From Filomicrobium sp. (GTDB lineage Bacteria > Pseudomonadota > Alphaproteobacteria > Rhizobiales > Hyphomicrobiaceae), in the NCBI GenBank assembly GCA_017792465.1, contig CP051234.1:4062501-4126500 (forward strand): DNA of 64,000 bases. Reading direction: 5' to 3'. Shown piece by piece: positions 1-8,422 of this stretch (positions are counted from its first letter, which is position 1; each line of letters starts with the position of its first letter). The notes beneath the pieces are model-generated. The model saw only the letters and a program-made list of their open reading frames with translations. It was not told the DNA's origin and did no database searches. Both the position numbers and the translations under genes were made by a program.

Positions 1-43
1 ACGGTGAGATCGTCGATCAGCAGGAAATGGATCTCGACCGGGG

Positions 44-706
44 TTATTTGCCTTGAAATGAAATCCAGCGAAGGCGCGGCGGTGGCAATGCGTCTTCGTT
101 GCTCGCCTGGGCTCCATCATCGGGGGCCATCGTTTCGGCGGTCGCCGTCGTTGCGATCTCAGTTGTCGCCTTTTTCGCCGATAAATTGAGCTTCTCAAAA
201 CCTTCGGGAAGCCCGAACAAAATCGCTGCAACGATGGATACGATAAACGCCGTCACGAAGATCGTAATGGCGAACGAAGCTGCGGTGCGGAACATGATTG
301 AGCGGCGGCTGCGCTTTGACGATTTGAGCCAGCGTTCACGCGTTTCGGTTGGCGACAGCTTTGGTGCTCTTGCTTGAACCCCGATCAGGGTTTCATCGAG
401 GTGCGTTTCTGTTTGCGCCGGCACAGCATCGATATCTGGGGTTTCGTGAGCGCCATTTTCTTCTGCGGTGTCGCTCAGGTCCTCAGACCCGATGAAGGCG
501 AGTTCGTCATCGATGAAGTCTTCGAAGGTCTGGTGATCCGAGCCTGGTTTGGGCTGACGTGCCAGGATCACCGCGAGATCGCGCTCAAGCTGGAGTTCGC
601 CGGCGGGTTCGTTTGCAGAAGGATCGAGCTGAGCTGTGGCTGCCGCATTGACTGCCGCCTTGCCGGATTGCGATTGGCTCTTCAATCCAAGGGCTTGCAA
701 AATCAT
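44..706 (-). CDS. hypothetical single-pass membrane protein
   Basis: Not recognised. The product is about 220 residues. The first 120 are acidic and low in hydrophobics. A basic stretch (RWLKSSKRSRRS) then precedes one strong membrane segment (FAITIFVTAFIVSIVAAILF), followed by a short tail with many Ala, Thr and Glu. By the positive-inside rule the long N-terminal part should be cytoplasmic. I chose the ATG at 706; a GTG six codons upstream is also open and neither has a strong ribosome binding site. The gene is divergent from the NnrU-family gene at 1046. No enzymatic motif is visible, so only the topology is supported. Confidence 0.6.
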   Translation of the reverse strand: MILQALGLKSQSQSGKAAVNAAATAQLDPSANEPAGELQLERDLAVILARQPKPGSDHQTFEDFIDDELAFIGSEDLSDTAEENGAHETPDIDAVPAQTETHLDETLIGVQARAPKLSPTETRERWLKSSKRSRRSIMFRTAASFAITIFVTAFIVSIVAAILFGLPEGFEKLNLSAKKATTEIATTATAETMAPDDGAQASNEDALPPPRLRWISFQGK

Positions 707-1045
707 AGCACGGCCCGTCCGCACTTGTTGCCGTGCAGCCCAACCTGACTGTTTAGTCTTTTTGTCATTCGGGTCATTGGAGTGTCCCCCCCTCCTTGAG
801 ACCCAAGCCCACCGCTACTCAGGCTGAATGATCTTTGTTGATACGATCTTGGTTCGCCGGACCCTCCCCCGGCAGTTATGCACAGTATATTGCTAGATGC
901 GACCCTGCAACACTTGCATTTTGTTTTCTGCTCATTCGCCATTTCGGAAAAAGTGCCTGCGAGCCGATAAAATCCGGCAAATTGCGTGGCTAGAAAAGGC
1001 GTGGCATGACTACGCTTGATTTCACCACTTGGAGTGTTCCCAAAC
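707..1045. other. divergent intergenic region, no gene seen
   Basis: This stretch lies between the divergent starts at 706 (minus) and 1046 (plus). It is richer in A and T near 870-930 than its neighbours. Promoters for both genes must lie here, but I cannot place -35/-10 elements with confidence. Short open frames have no coding character. Confidence 0.5.
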
Positions 1046-1630
1046 ATGTTCTTGATGATCGTCGGACTGGTGGCGTTCTTTACCCTTCACCTGGTTCCTG
1101 CAAATCGCGAACTGCGTGATGGATTGGTCGCCAGGTTTGGCGAGGGGCCCTACAAAATCGGGTTTTCGATCCTGTCGTTGATCGCATTCGTCGTTATCAT
1201 TATGGGCTTCGCCAAGATGCAGGATCCGCATTACCTGGGATCGAAGAATCCAATTTTGTGGTATCCGCCGGTTTGGAGCCGGCATCTAGCCATGTTGTTG
1301 ATGCTGCCGGCCTTTATCGCGCTGGTCTCGGCTTATGTCCCGTCGCGTATCGGAGCGGTGCTGAAACACCCGATGCTTGTGGCGGTGAAAATCTGGGCGC
1401 TGGCTCACTTGCTTGCGAATGGCGATGCGGCGGGACTGGTGCTGTTCAGTTCGTTCCTGGCTTATGCGGTTTACGACCGGATCTCGCTGAAGCGGCGGGG
1501 CAATGTCGGCAAATCTGCTGCCGGCGTGTCGGTGATCAACGATGCGATCGTTGTCGGTATCGGGCTGACGCTCTTCATCCTGATGCTGTTTTACGGACAT
1601 CCGCTGCTGATCGGAAAGCCGGTCATCTAA
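1046..1630 (+). CDS. NnrU-family membrane protein
   Basis: About 194 residues and very hydrophobic, with roughly five membrane segments. The opening (MFLMIVGLVAFFTLHLVPA) carries the histidine of the family and is followed by conserved RELRDGLVARFGEGPYK, which continues into LSLIAFVVIIMGF. This matches NnrU proteins, related to 15-cis-zeta-carotene isomerase (Z-ISO) and first described next to nitrite/nitric oxide reductase genes of denitrifiers. The biochemical role of bacterial NnrU is unsettled and no denitrification genes are adjacent here. I chose the ATG at 1046 (GGAG at 1031) over a TTG ten codons upstream. Confidence 0.85.
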   Translation: MFLMIVGLVAFFTLHLVPANRELRDGLVARFGEGPYKIGFSILSLIAFVVIIMGFAKMQDPHYLGSKNPILWYPPVWSRHLAMLLMLPAFIALVSAYVPSRIGAVLKHPMLVAVKIWALAHLLANGDAAGLVLFSSFLAYAVYDRISLKRRGNVGKSAAGVSVINDAIVVGIGLTLFILMLFYGHPLLIGKPVI

Positions 1631-1735
1631 TTTCGTTGGGCGCACTGGCTCATCGCGGTTGTTGTCAGTGGCTGTCTGTCTCGGTGATCGCACCGCGGAG
1701 TGCGATGGCCTAATGTTGGACACCGCAATCAGGCG

Positions 1736-2467
1736 TCAAATCCAGTCCTTCGAGATCGACTGCTTGGTGACCCGGGGCAGGTCCTTTTGCAGGTCCTGCC
1801 ATAGGAGGTTTGCGGCCGCGATGCGTTCAGCGTCCGTTGCCGGGGCGGCATCGCGCCAGCCGAATTTGCGGCGCCTGGCGTAGAAGCGATAGTTATGTTC
1901 CTTGTCGAGAAATTCTCCCGCGTGGCGTGTGATCGGGCCTTCGTCGGGAAAGAAGTACATCTCGGTATAGCCGCGCATGGTTGGCTTCGTGCGGTTTGTC
2001 CCCTGCTCGTACCAATATTGCAGGAGCTGGTCTTGGAAGCGTGCCTGAACCGATTGGAACCACAGTGCGTGCTGGCCGTCGGGTAGCCAGTCATTGCCCT
2101 CGACATGCAGTCCTTCGGTCTTATGGCGGATTGTCAGAAAACCATAGAACACCAGGTCGTTCGATTGGGCATCGACGACGACGAGCGGCCAATGTCCTTC
2201 GATATGCTCCCGGCCGGCCAACAGGCGGCGAAGCGCCGGCGATAGAACAGGGATGCCGCCGACGATCAAACGCGCGAGCCGGTCTGATTGTTGGAGCAGC
2301 ACGGCAATGACCGGGATGATCGAGAGTTCGAAAATCTTGTATTTCTGGAGTAGCGGAAAATCGGAAATTAGTGCGTCGACCCAGTTCATCTGCGTGACGA
2401 CGACATAGCAGAGTCCGGCGACGGCTGAATGAACGAGGTAATGAACGGCTTGGTACTGTTGGTGCAT
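1736..2467 (-). CDS. hypothetical membrane protein
   Basis: Not recognised. From the ATG at 2467 the product is about 243 residues. Residues 1-70 contain two hydrophobic segments (one around VHSAVAGLCYVVVTQM, another around IFELSIIPVIAVLL). The remaining 170 residues look like a folded soluble domain rich in aromatic residues (a GHWPLVVVDA run, and YTEMYFFPDEGPITRHAGEF near the middle). The start lacks a good ribosome binding site; a TTG 22 codons upstream is also open. The gene runs head to tail behind the L,D-transpeptidase gene (same strand), with a terminator between them. Confidence 0.65.
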   Translation of the reverse strand: MHQQYQAVHYLVHSAVAGLCYVVVTQMNWVDALISDFPLLQKYKIFELSIIPVIAVLLQQSDRLARLIVGGIPVLSPALRRLLAGREHIEGHWPLVVVDAQSNDLVFYGFLTIRHKTEGLHVEGNDWLPDGQHALWFQSVQARFQDQLLQYWYEQGTNRTKPTMRGYTEMYFFPDEGPITRHAGEFLDKEHNYRFYARRRKFGWRDAAPATDAERIAAANLLWQDLQKDLPRVTKQSISKDWI

Positions 2468-2562
2468 GGGAAGACCGGGCCGGCTGGAATGAAATCGAAT
2501 CGACGTGGGTGGCGGGCAGACGTTGCCTTTCAACGAACAGGCTTTCGGCGCCTTTGAATAGC

Positions 2563-2594
2563 AAAAAGGGCGGCTTCGGAGAAACCACCCTTTT
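2563..2594 (-). terminator. terminator of the L,D-transpeptidase gene
   Basis: The inverted repeat AAAAGGG...CCCTTTT with an extra GG/CC pair lies 35-65 bases past the stop of the minus-strand gene at 2629. Read on the minus strand the stem is followed by T residues. Confidence 0.65.
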
Positions 2595-2628
2595 CAAGCA
2601 ATCCGATTTTGTACGTGGACGTCTTCGG

Positions 2629-4272
2629 TCAGCGCGTCGTGACGATCAGGTCAGTATATTCGCCCGTTTCGTAGCTCTTGCGCTCATCGGTGATGATGAT
2701 GGCGGAGCCTGGCTTGATTAGTTCTGCGATTGATTCAGCGACTTTCTGCGGGATCTTCACGCGGTCCAAAGCGTTGGCTGGCGTCTGAGCCGGCCAGGAG
2801 GCGTTGAGGATCGGTTCATTCCTGGTCTTCTTGCCTTTGCGGCTGCGCTTTTTTCTCAGCGTCGTGCGCGCAGCTGTAACGGCCTGCCAGTTAAGGTCGG
2901 CGCCGTCGGCTGTGTATTCGGTCGCGTGGAAGACCTGGGTGCCAAGCGGTGCTTCGGGATTGTCGAATTCGATGTCGGCCGTCAGGACCGGGTCGTAGCC
3001 CTGGCGCACATAGAGTTTGTTGTTGTGCTTCGACAGCAGGATCGTGATCGGACGCTGGCGGCGCTCGTAAGCCTTCTTGGCTTCCTTATGTTGCTTGCGC
3101 AGGTTCAAAAGTAGTTTTTGTGCAGCGACGTAGCGCTCTTTGAGTTCGTCGCGGCGTCCTTTGGCTTTCTCGACGGCGGCGTGGCGCTCGGCGATGAGTT
3201 TACCCAAGGCGGCCTTATCGGCCTTTGCCAGATCGATATCGTTGGCGTAGCGCAGCGCTTCGGCTTCCAGAGCATCTTCTTCCAAAGAGGCTTTCGCGCG
3301 GTCTTCGGAACTGGTGATGGCTGAAGCCTTCAGAATAAAGTCGCGGAAGTTGCGTTCAGAAGCGGCTAGAGCATTTTGAGCTGTCCTGAGGCGCTGTTCG
3401 ATCTTGCCGGCTTCGGGCTTCAGGAGCGCTTCGGCCTTATAGACTTCTCTCAGCTCTTCGTTGGCTGTCTTCAGTTCTTCGGCCGTCGACTTATGGGTTT
3501 CGTCGGCTTTCTGGATGTTTTTGTCGAGCAGATCGATTTCGCGACGACGATACGCGTCGAGGGCTGCGCGCGTGCGTTCGATGCCCGTGGGCAGTCCGAC
3601 AAACTCAGAAGCATTGGCAGGGGCGACGCCGAACAGCATGTCGGCGGCACTGGCACCCTTTTTTTCGGCGTTGCGGTCTTCGCTCGTCTCGATATAGGCG
3701 CTGGGATCGCCGGGTGGTAGCGGCTTCAAGAGCTTGGCGCTGCTGAAGGGCGTGGGCACCTCGGGTCCGTGCGTGACGATCACGCGGGTTCCCAGCTCGG
3801 TCAACGAGAATAGCGTTTTCGAGAAGCTGTACGGCAGGCGGATACAGCCGTGGGAGGCTGGATAGCCTGGAAGATTGCCGGCATGAAGCGCGACGCCCGA
3901 CCAGGTGATGCGCTGCATGTTCGGCATAGGTGCCGAGTTATAAAGGTTCGAATAGTGCTTGCGGCGCTTCTGCAGGATCGTGAAGACCCCGGTTGGCGTT
4001 CTGTGCCCGCGCGCGCCTGATGAAATCGGAGCTGAGGTGACTTTGCCGTGCTTGTCGAAGACGACGACGCGCTGCTTTTTCAGGGACACCATGAGGGTCA
4101 ACGGGCCCTCAGTGTTGCGCTGCTTCTTGGAAATAGACTTCTTGCTGTAGCTTCTGCGCTTTGCAGCATCGGCCGTTGTGGTCATAAGGCCAACGCTGAA
4201 AACAGCGAGAACCGCAATCGCAATGTGACTCAAGGAGCGCTTTGCAAAGTTCAATTCGGATGCCCTACGCAT
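2629..4272 (-). CDS. L,D-transpeptidase with coiled coil and second degenerate YkuD domain
   Basis: About 547 residues. An N-terminal export signal (around LSHIAIAVLAVFSVGLM) is followed by a YkuD catalytic domain (about residues 55-170) with HAGNLPGYPASHGCIRLP. The SHGCxR motif puts the nucleophile near Cys143. L,D-transpeptidases make 3-3 cross-links in peptidoglycan or attach proteins to it in the periplasm. Residues 210-390 form a long charged coiled coil rich in Lys, Glu and Ala. The last 150 residues resemble a second YkuD domain (ITILLSKHNNKLYVRQG near its start, GTQVFHATEY in the middle) without the SHGC motif, so probably inactive. The ATG at 4272 has GGAG five bases upstream; an earlier in-frame start has none. 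Confidence 0.85.
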   Translation of the reverse strand: MRRASELNFAKRSLSHIAIAVLAVFSVGLMTTTADAAKRRSYSKKSISKKQRNTEGPLTLMVSLKKQRVVVFDKHGKVTSAPISSGARGHRTPTGVFTILQKRRKHYSNLYNSAPMPNMQRITWSGVALHAGNLPGYPASHGCIRLPYSFSKTLFSLTELGTRVIVTHGPEVPTPFSSAKLLKPLPPGDPSAYIETSEDRNAEKKGASAADMLFGVAPANASEFVGLPTGIERTRAALDAYRRREIDLLDKNIQKADETHKSTAEELKTANEELREVYKAEALLKPEAGKIEQRLRTAQNALAASERNFRDFILKASAITSSEDRAKASLEEDALEAEALRYANDIDLAKADKAALGKLIAERHAAVEKAKGRRDELKERYVAAQKLLLNLRKQHKEAKKAYERRQRPITILLSKHNNKLYVRQGYDPVLTADIEFDNPEAPLGTQVFHATEYTADGADLNWQAVTAARTTLRKKRSRKGKKTRNEPILNASWPAQTPANALDRVKIPQKVAESIAELIKPGSAIIITDERKSYETGEYTDLIVTTR

Positions 4273-4715
4273 AATATCTCCGTCGTCATACCAATTTTGC
4301 AAAGTTCCTGAAGCGTCAGCAGCTTAATGCACTGTTTTCAGTAACAGCCGCGCATGATTCAGGTCATTGAATGTTCGGAATTTTCAGTGGGCCTTGGGCC
4401 GTCAGTGGCCTTAAGGGATACCAGAGGAAGGTTAACGGAAGCAACCAAATCGCATCATTTCTGGAACGGTTGCATTTGGCCTGTTGCAAGGTTTCCACGA
4501 CAAAAAATTGATCAACCAGCTGAAACGCTTGCAAATTAAGAGAATCGGCTCTAGCCGCGCTGGCGTCTTGCTTTTGTCGTGTGTAGTTTCGCGGCCCGGA
4601 CGTCGGTTTTGCATCGGATTGGCCTTCCCAAACTGCATTGCATTTCCGGTTGGGTGTTGCTGCAACGCGTAAGTGGCAGCGAGGCCAATCAGAGCAGGGA
4701 GATTAGGAACACTTT
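4273..4715. other. divergent intergenic region between L,D-transpeptidase gene and panB
   Basis: 443 bases without a credible gene. The stretch must hold the promoters for the two divergent genes. It is AT-richer than the flanks (for example around 4490-4545), but I cannot assign a specific site. Confidence 0.5.
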
Positions 4716-5612
4716 ATGTCATCGCAATCGTCTGTCGGATCGAGTTCCACGAAACGCCTGATGGCGCCGGATATCCTGGCGAAAAAGGGCGGCGAGCCGA
4801 TCGTGTCGTTGACGGCTTATCATGCGCATACGGCGGCCATTGCCGACAAGTTCTGCGATTTTCTTCTCGTCGGTGACAGCCTCGGCATGGTGATGCATGG
4901 GTACGAGACGACGGTGCCCGTGTCGCTCGATTTGATGATCATGCATGGCCGCGCGGTGGTTCGTGGCGCGCGGCGGGCGCTTGTCGTGGTCGATATGCCG
5001 TTCGGTTCCTATGAGGAAAGCCCCGAAGTTGCCTTTCGCAACGCAGCGCGGGTGATGAAGGAAACCGATTGCGGTGCGGTCAAGCTCGAAGGCGGCCGGC
5101 GGATGGGAGAGACGATCAACTACCTCGTCCAGCGCGGTATTCCGGTGATGGCCCATATCGGGCTGACGCCGCAGTCGATCAACGTTATCGGCGGGTTCAA
5201 GGCGCAGGGGCGCGAAGAGGCGCAGTGGGCGGCGATCGAAGAGGATGCCAAGATCGTCGCGGAAGCCGGCGCGTTTTCGGTCGTTCTGGAGGCGATGGCT
5301 GCGCCTCTTGCTGACCGGATCACCAAGGCTATTGCCATTCCAACGATCGGAATCGGTGCGTCTGCCGCCTGTGACGGGCAGATTCTGGTGATGGAGGACA
5401 TGCTGGGGCTGTCGCCACGGGTGCCAAAGTTCGTCAAGGAATTCGGCCAGATCGGCGACCTTATCGAGCGCGCAATCGGCGGCTATGCCGAGGAGGTAAA
5501 GGCGCGGACGTTCCCCGCTCCTGAGCATACTTATGCTATGAAAGAGGCTAATTCAGGCGGGGCAGCTGCCGGTAAGACAGCCTCTAAGAAGTCTAAAACC
5601 AGCGCCAAATAG
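4716..5612 (+). CDS. panB: 3-methyl-2-oxobutanoate hydroxymethyltransferase
   Basis: 298 residues, against about 260-270 for the family. PanB uses methylene-tetrahydrofolate to convert 2-oxoisovalerate to ketopantoate, the first committed step to pantothenate and CoA. The TIM-barrel signatures are in order: [44 protein letters not shown] with the catalytic glutamate, and [17 protein letters not shown]. The usual LTAYD of strand 1 reads LTAYHAH. A 20-residue Gly/Ala/Lys/Ser tail extends past the fold and explains the extra length. A GGAACA-type binding site precedes the ATG. No panC is adjacent. A small palindrome at 5642-5662 follows the stop. Confidence 0.95.
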   Translation: MSSQSSVGSSSTKRLMAPDILAKKGGEPIVSLTAYHAHTAAIADKFCDFLLVGDSLGMVMHGYETTVPVSLDLMIMHGRAVVRGARRALVVVDMPFGSYEESPEVAFRNAARVMKETDCGAVKLEGGRRMGETINYLVQRGIPVMAHIGLTPQSINVIGGFKAQGREEAQWAAIEEDAKIVAEAGAFSVVLEAMAAPLADRITKAIAIPTIGIGASAACDGQILVMEDMLGLSPRVPKFVKEFGQIGDLIERAIGGYAEEVKARTFPAPEHTYAMKEANSGGAAAGKTASKKSKTSAK

Positions 5613-5873
5613 CTGCCGTAATCCTGCGAGAGGGCATCGGGCCGGGCATGTGTCATGTCCGGTGCGGTCGTGTTCGTCGCAAAAACGGGGATTGCTTTGG
5701 CTGCCCAAGGCGTTATCACTCTGGCTTGGAAATAGACGCCAGCTCTGCAGTTTTGGCTCGCATCGTCCTGGGTCGGTGCCATGGAACGTCCATGGTGCTG
5801 AGAGTTCGGTTCGCGGCGAGCTTCTAGATGCAGGACGGGCGGCTTCGTCAAATCATCAGAAAAAAGAAGCGGC

Positions 5874-6716
5874 ATGGTCGACAGCAACGATAGTTTTCTA
5901 AGGGAAGTCAAAGAAGAGATTGACCGCGAGCGGCTCGAGAACATCTGGAAACAGTATGGCGGGCTGATTGTCGGGGCGGCGGCGTTAATCCTGATCACCG
6001 TTCTCGGGGTCCAGTTCTGGAACTGGAAAGTGCGCCAGCAAGAAGAGAAAGCGGGACTTGCCTATCAGAACGCTCTTGATCTGGTTTACGACAAGAAGCT
6101 CGATAAGGCGGTTCCGGCCTTCGAAGAAATCGAGAAGGATGCTCCCGCCGGCTATGCGGCGCTTGCCGATCTGCAGCTAGCCGCCAGCCTCTTGGAAGAG
6201 GGAAAGACTGCCGAAGCGCAGGCGAAATACGAAGAGCTGGCGAAAAACAGCAGCGCAGACGCGCTATTTGCGGGTTTTGCACAGCTCCAGGCTGCAGCCC
6301 TGCAGCTGGGCAAGGCTGACTTTACCGAGATGGAGAATCGGCTCAACGATCTTATTAAGGACGAGAATCCGTGGCGATTTAATGCAATGGAGCTTCTCGG
6401 AACGGCGGCGGTCGGCGCCAAGAAATATGCCAAGGCTCGGGAATTGTTCGAGAAAATCCTGACCGCGGAGAGTACGCCACCGGCCATGCGGCAGCGAGCG
6501 AATCTGCAGATGGCGCAGATCGTCATTCTTGAATCCGCAAGCGAGACGCCGGCTTCGGCGCCTGCGGTGGCTAAGGACGATAAGCCAGCTGGGGATACGG
6601 CCACGGAAACGACTTCGCCGCCGGACAAGGCAGAAGAAACCAAGCCGGAAGAGACCAAGGCGGAAGACAAGACGACCGAAGGGGCGACGGAACCGGGGAA
6701 TTCCAAGAGCCAGTAA
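5874..6716 (+). CDS. YfgM-like membrane-anchored tetratricopeptide protein
   Basis: 280 residues. A charged 27-residue cytoplasmic head (LREVKEEIDRERLENIWKQY) is followed by one membrane segment (GGLIVGAAALILITVLGVQF) and a periplasmic helical domain of TPR type (residues 60-215). The last 60 residues are a low-complexity Pro/Thr/Lys/Glu tail. The head-TM-TPR layout is that of E. coli YfgM, an accessory subunit of the SecYEG translocon that hands clients to periplasmic chaperones. The next two genes encode BamB and Der, exactly as in E. coli yfgM-bamB-der, which supports the assignment. The sequence is divergent, so the role is inferred from layout and neighbours. Confidence 0.8.
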   Translation: MVDSNDSFLREVKEEIDRERLENIWKQYGGLIVGAAALILITVLGVQFWNWKVRQQEEKAGLAYQNALDLVYDKKLDKAVPAFEEIEKDAPAGYAALADLQLAASLLEEGKTAEAQAKYEELAKNSSADALFAGFAQLQAAALQLGKADFTEMENRLNDLIKDENPWRFNAMELLGTAAVGAKKYAKARELFEKILTAESTPPAMRQRANLQMAQIVILESASETPASAPAVAKDDKPAGDTATETTSPPDKAEETKPEETKAEDKTTEGATEPGNSKSQ

Positions 6717-6788
6717 TTATTGGGCAAGGTCGAATTGGGGACCATTCAGGCGCTTTTCGGGCTTTTGCCGACGGAGGATGACGAGGGG

Positions 6789-8186
6789 ATGACGACGCGA
6801 GCACGACGTTCCGGAATCAAGGTGACTTCCGCGCTCATTGCCGGTTTCGCTGCCGTGTCTGTGTCGGCTTGTTCCGACAGTCTGCCCAGCCTGCCGAAGG
6901 TTCAGGATCTCAATCCATTCGCTGAAAAGCAGCAGCCGTTGCCGGGGCGCCGGTTGCCGGTTCTGCAGCTCAATGACAAGTCTGCGCCAGAACTCGCCGT
7001 CGCGGATGCTCCGATCGTGTTGCCGCCGCCTGTCGTCAATGATGAATGGGCGCAGCCGGGTGGCGTTGCCAGCAACGCGCCTGAACACCTGCTCATCAAC
7101 GCCGGCCTGAAGCAAGCCTGGAGTGCGGATGCCGGCACGGGGTCCAGTTCCGCCGGGCGCGTGATCGCTTCGCCTGTGGTCTATGGCGGCCGGGTCTTTA
7201 CGCTCGATGCAGCAAGCCAGGTCAGCGCCTTTTCAACCTCAGGCGGATCGGCCATCTGGCGCAAGTCTCTTGTTCCTGAGAACGAGGCCAAGGCCGGAAC
7301 CGGTTTCATGTCGTCGTTGAGCCTATCGTCGAGCGCGAAAGGCGGCTTCGGTGGCGGGTTGGCGGCTGAGAACGGCCGGCTTTATGCCGTAAGCGGCTTC
7401 GGCCACGTTGCGGCGATCGATCCGGCAACGGGTAAGGCTCTTTGGGAAAAGAACTTGGGCACGCCGGTCCGCGCCGCCCCGACAGTGGCTGGCGACAGGG
7501 TCTTCATTATCAGCATGGAAGGCCGGTTCTATTGCCTCAATGGCAATGACGGCAGTGAAATCTGGGTGGTTCGCGGGTTGCCGCAGAACTCCAGCATGGT
7601 CATGAACGTCAGCCCGGCCGTTTCCGGTGACATCGTCGCTGTGCCCTATCCGTCCGGGGATTTGCTTGCTCTGAGCGTGGCCGATGGATCCGCCAAATGG
7701 TCGGAAAACCTGTCGCGGACGCGGACGATCTCGCAGCTTGCTTCACTTCGCGACGCGGCGAGCCCGGCGATCAAGGACGGGATCGTTTTTGCGGTCGGCC
7801 ACTCCGGCCGCATGGTGGCGACCAAAGCTGCGACGGGTGAGCGTCTGTGGTCGCTCAATATCCCGGGGACGCAACGTCCATGGGTGGCGGGCGATACGGT
7901 ATTCGTCGTCGATACCGGCGGTCAGCTGATGGCTCTCGACCGCATTACCGGAAACACCAAGTGGACGGTGAACCTTTCGGGCGGCAAGAACTGGTCGGGG
8001 CCGACGCTGGCTGGTGGTGAGCTCTGGCTTGCTTCGGGTAAAGGCCAGCTTGTCGGTGTCGATGCGGCGACGGGCCGGGTCGTGACGACGAAGGATCTGG
8101 GCGGCAGCGTCTTCATTCCGCCGGTCGTCGCGCAGGGCCGGATGTACGTGCTTCGCGATGATGCGACGCTGCTGTCGCTGAACTGA
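6789..8186 (+). CDS. bamB: outer membrane assembly lipoprotein BamB-like PQQ beta-propeller
   Basis: About 465 residues. The N-terminus is a lipoprotein signal with lipobox VSAC, after which the chain has eight-bladed propeller repeats of PQQ type: AIDPATGKALWEKNL, CLNGNDGSEIW, ALSVADGSAKW, ATKAATGERLW, ALDRITGNTKW and GVDAATGRVV. BamB is the non-essential lipoprotein of the Bam complex that folds outer membrane beta-barrels. I chose the ATG at 6789 (GGAGG at 6773) because it gives a clean signal peptide; an upstream start at 6720 would add 23 residues before it. The position between a YfgM-like gene and der matches E. coli and separates it from PQQ dehydrogenases, which have catalytic motifs not seen here. 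Confidence 0.9.
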   Translation: MTTRARRSGIKVTSALIAGFAAVSVSACSDSLPSLPKVQDLNPFAEKQQPLPGRRLPVLQLNDKSAPELAVADAPIVLPPPVVNDEWAQPGGVASNAPEHLLINAGLKQAWSADAGTGSSSAGRVIASPVVYGGRVFTLDAASQVSAFSTSGGSAIWRKSLVPENEAKAGTGFMSSLSLSSSAKGGFGGGLAAENGRLYAVSGFGHVAAIDPATGKALWEKNLGTPVRAAPTVAGDRVFIISMEGRFYCLNGNDGSEIWVVRGLPQNSSMVMNVSPAVSGDIVAVPYPSGDLLALSVADGSAKWSENLSRTRTISQLASLRDAASPAIKDGIVFAVGHSGRMVATKAATGERLWSLNIPGTQRPWVAGDTVFVVDTGGQLMALDRITGNTKWTVNLSGGKNWSGPTLAGGELWLASGKGQLVGVDAATGRVVTTKDLGGSVFIPPVVAQGRMYVLRDDATLLSLN

Positions 8187-8422
8187 CGAGCAAATCTTCT
8201 ATCCTATTTGCAGTGCTCAACTGACTTATTTGTCGGCCTCGTGGCGGTCGACTACCGGGTTGTGACGGTGCGTGCGCTTCGATCTGGCTCGCTCAGGCCT
8301 CTGGCCTATTCGCCTCGACCGGCTGTTAGTGAACTGAATTCATGGCAAATGGTTTGACTGGCGGTTAGGGCATGTTGCGCAAGGCGATTGTGCTTGTGCC
8401 GCCGGCATGCAAATAGACGGCT

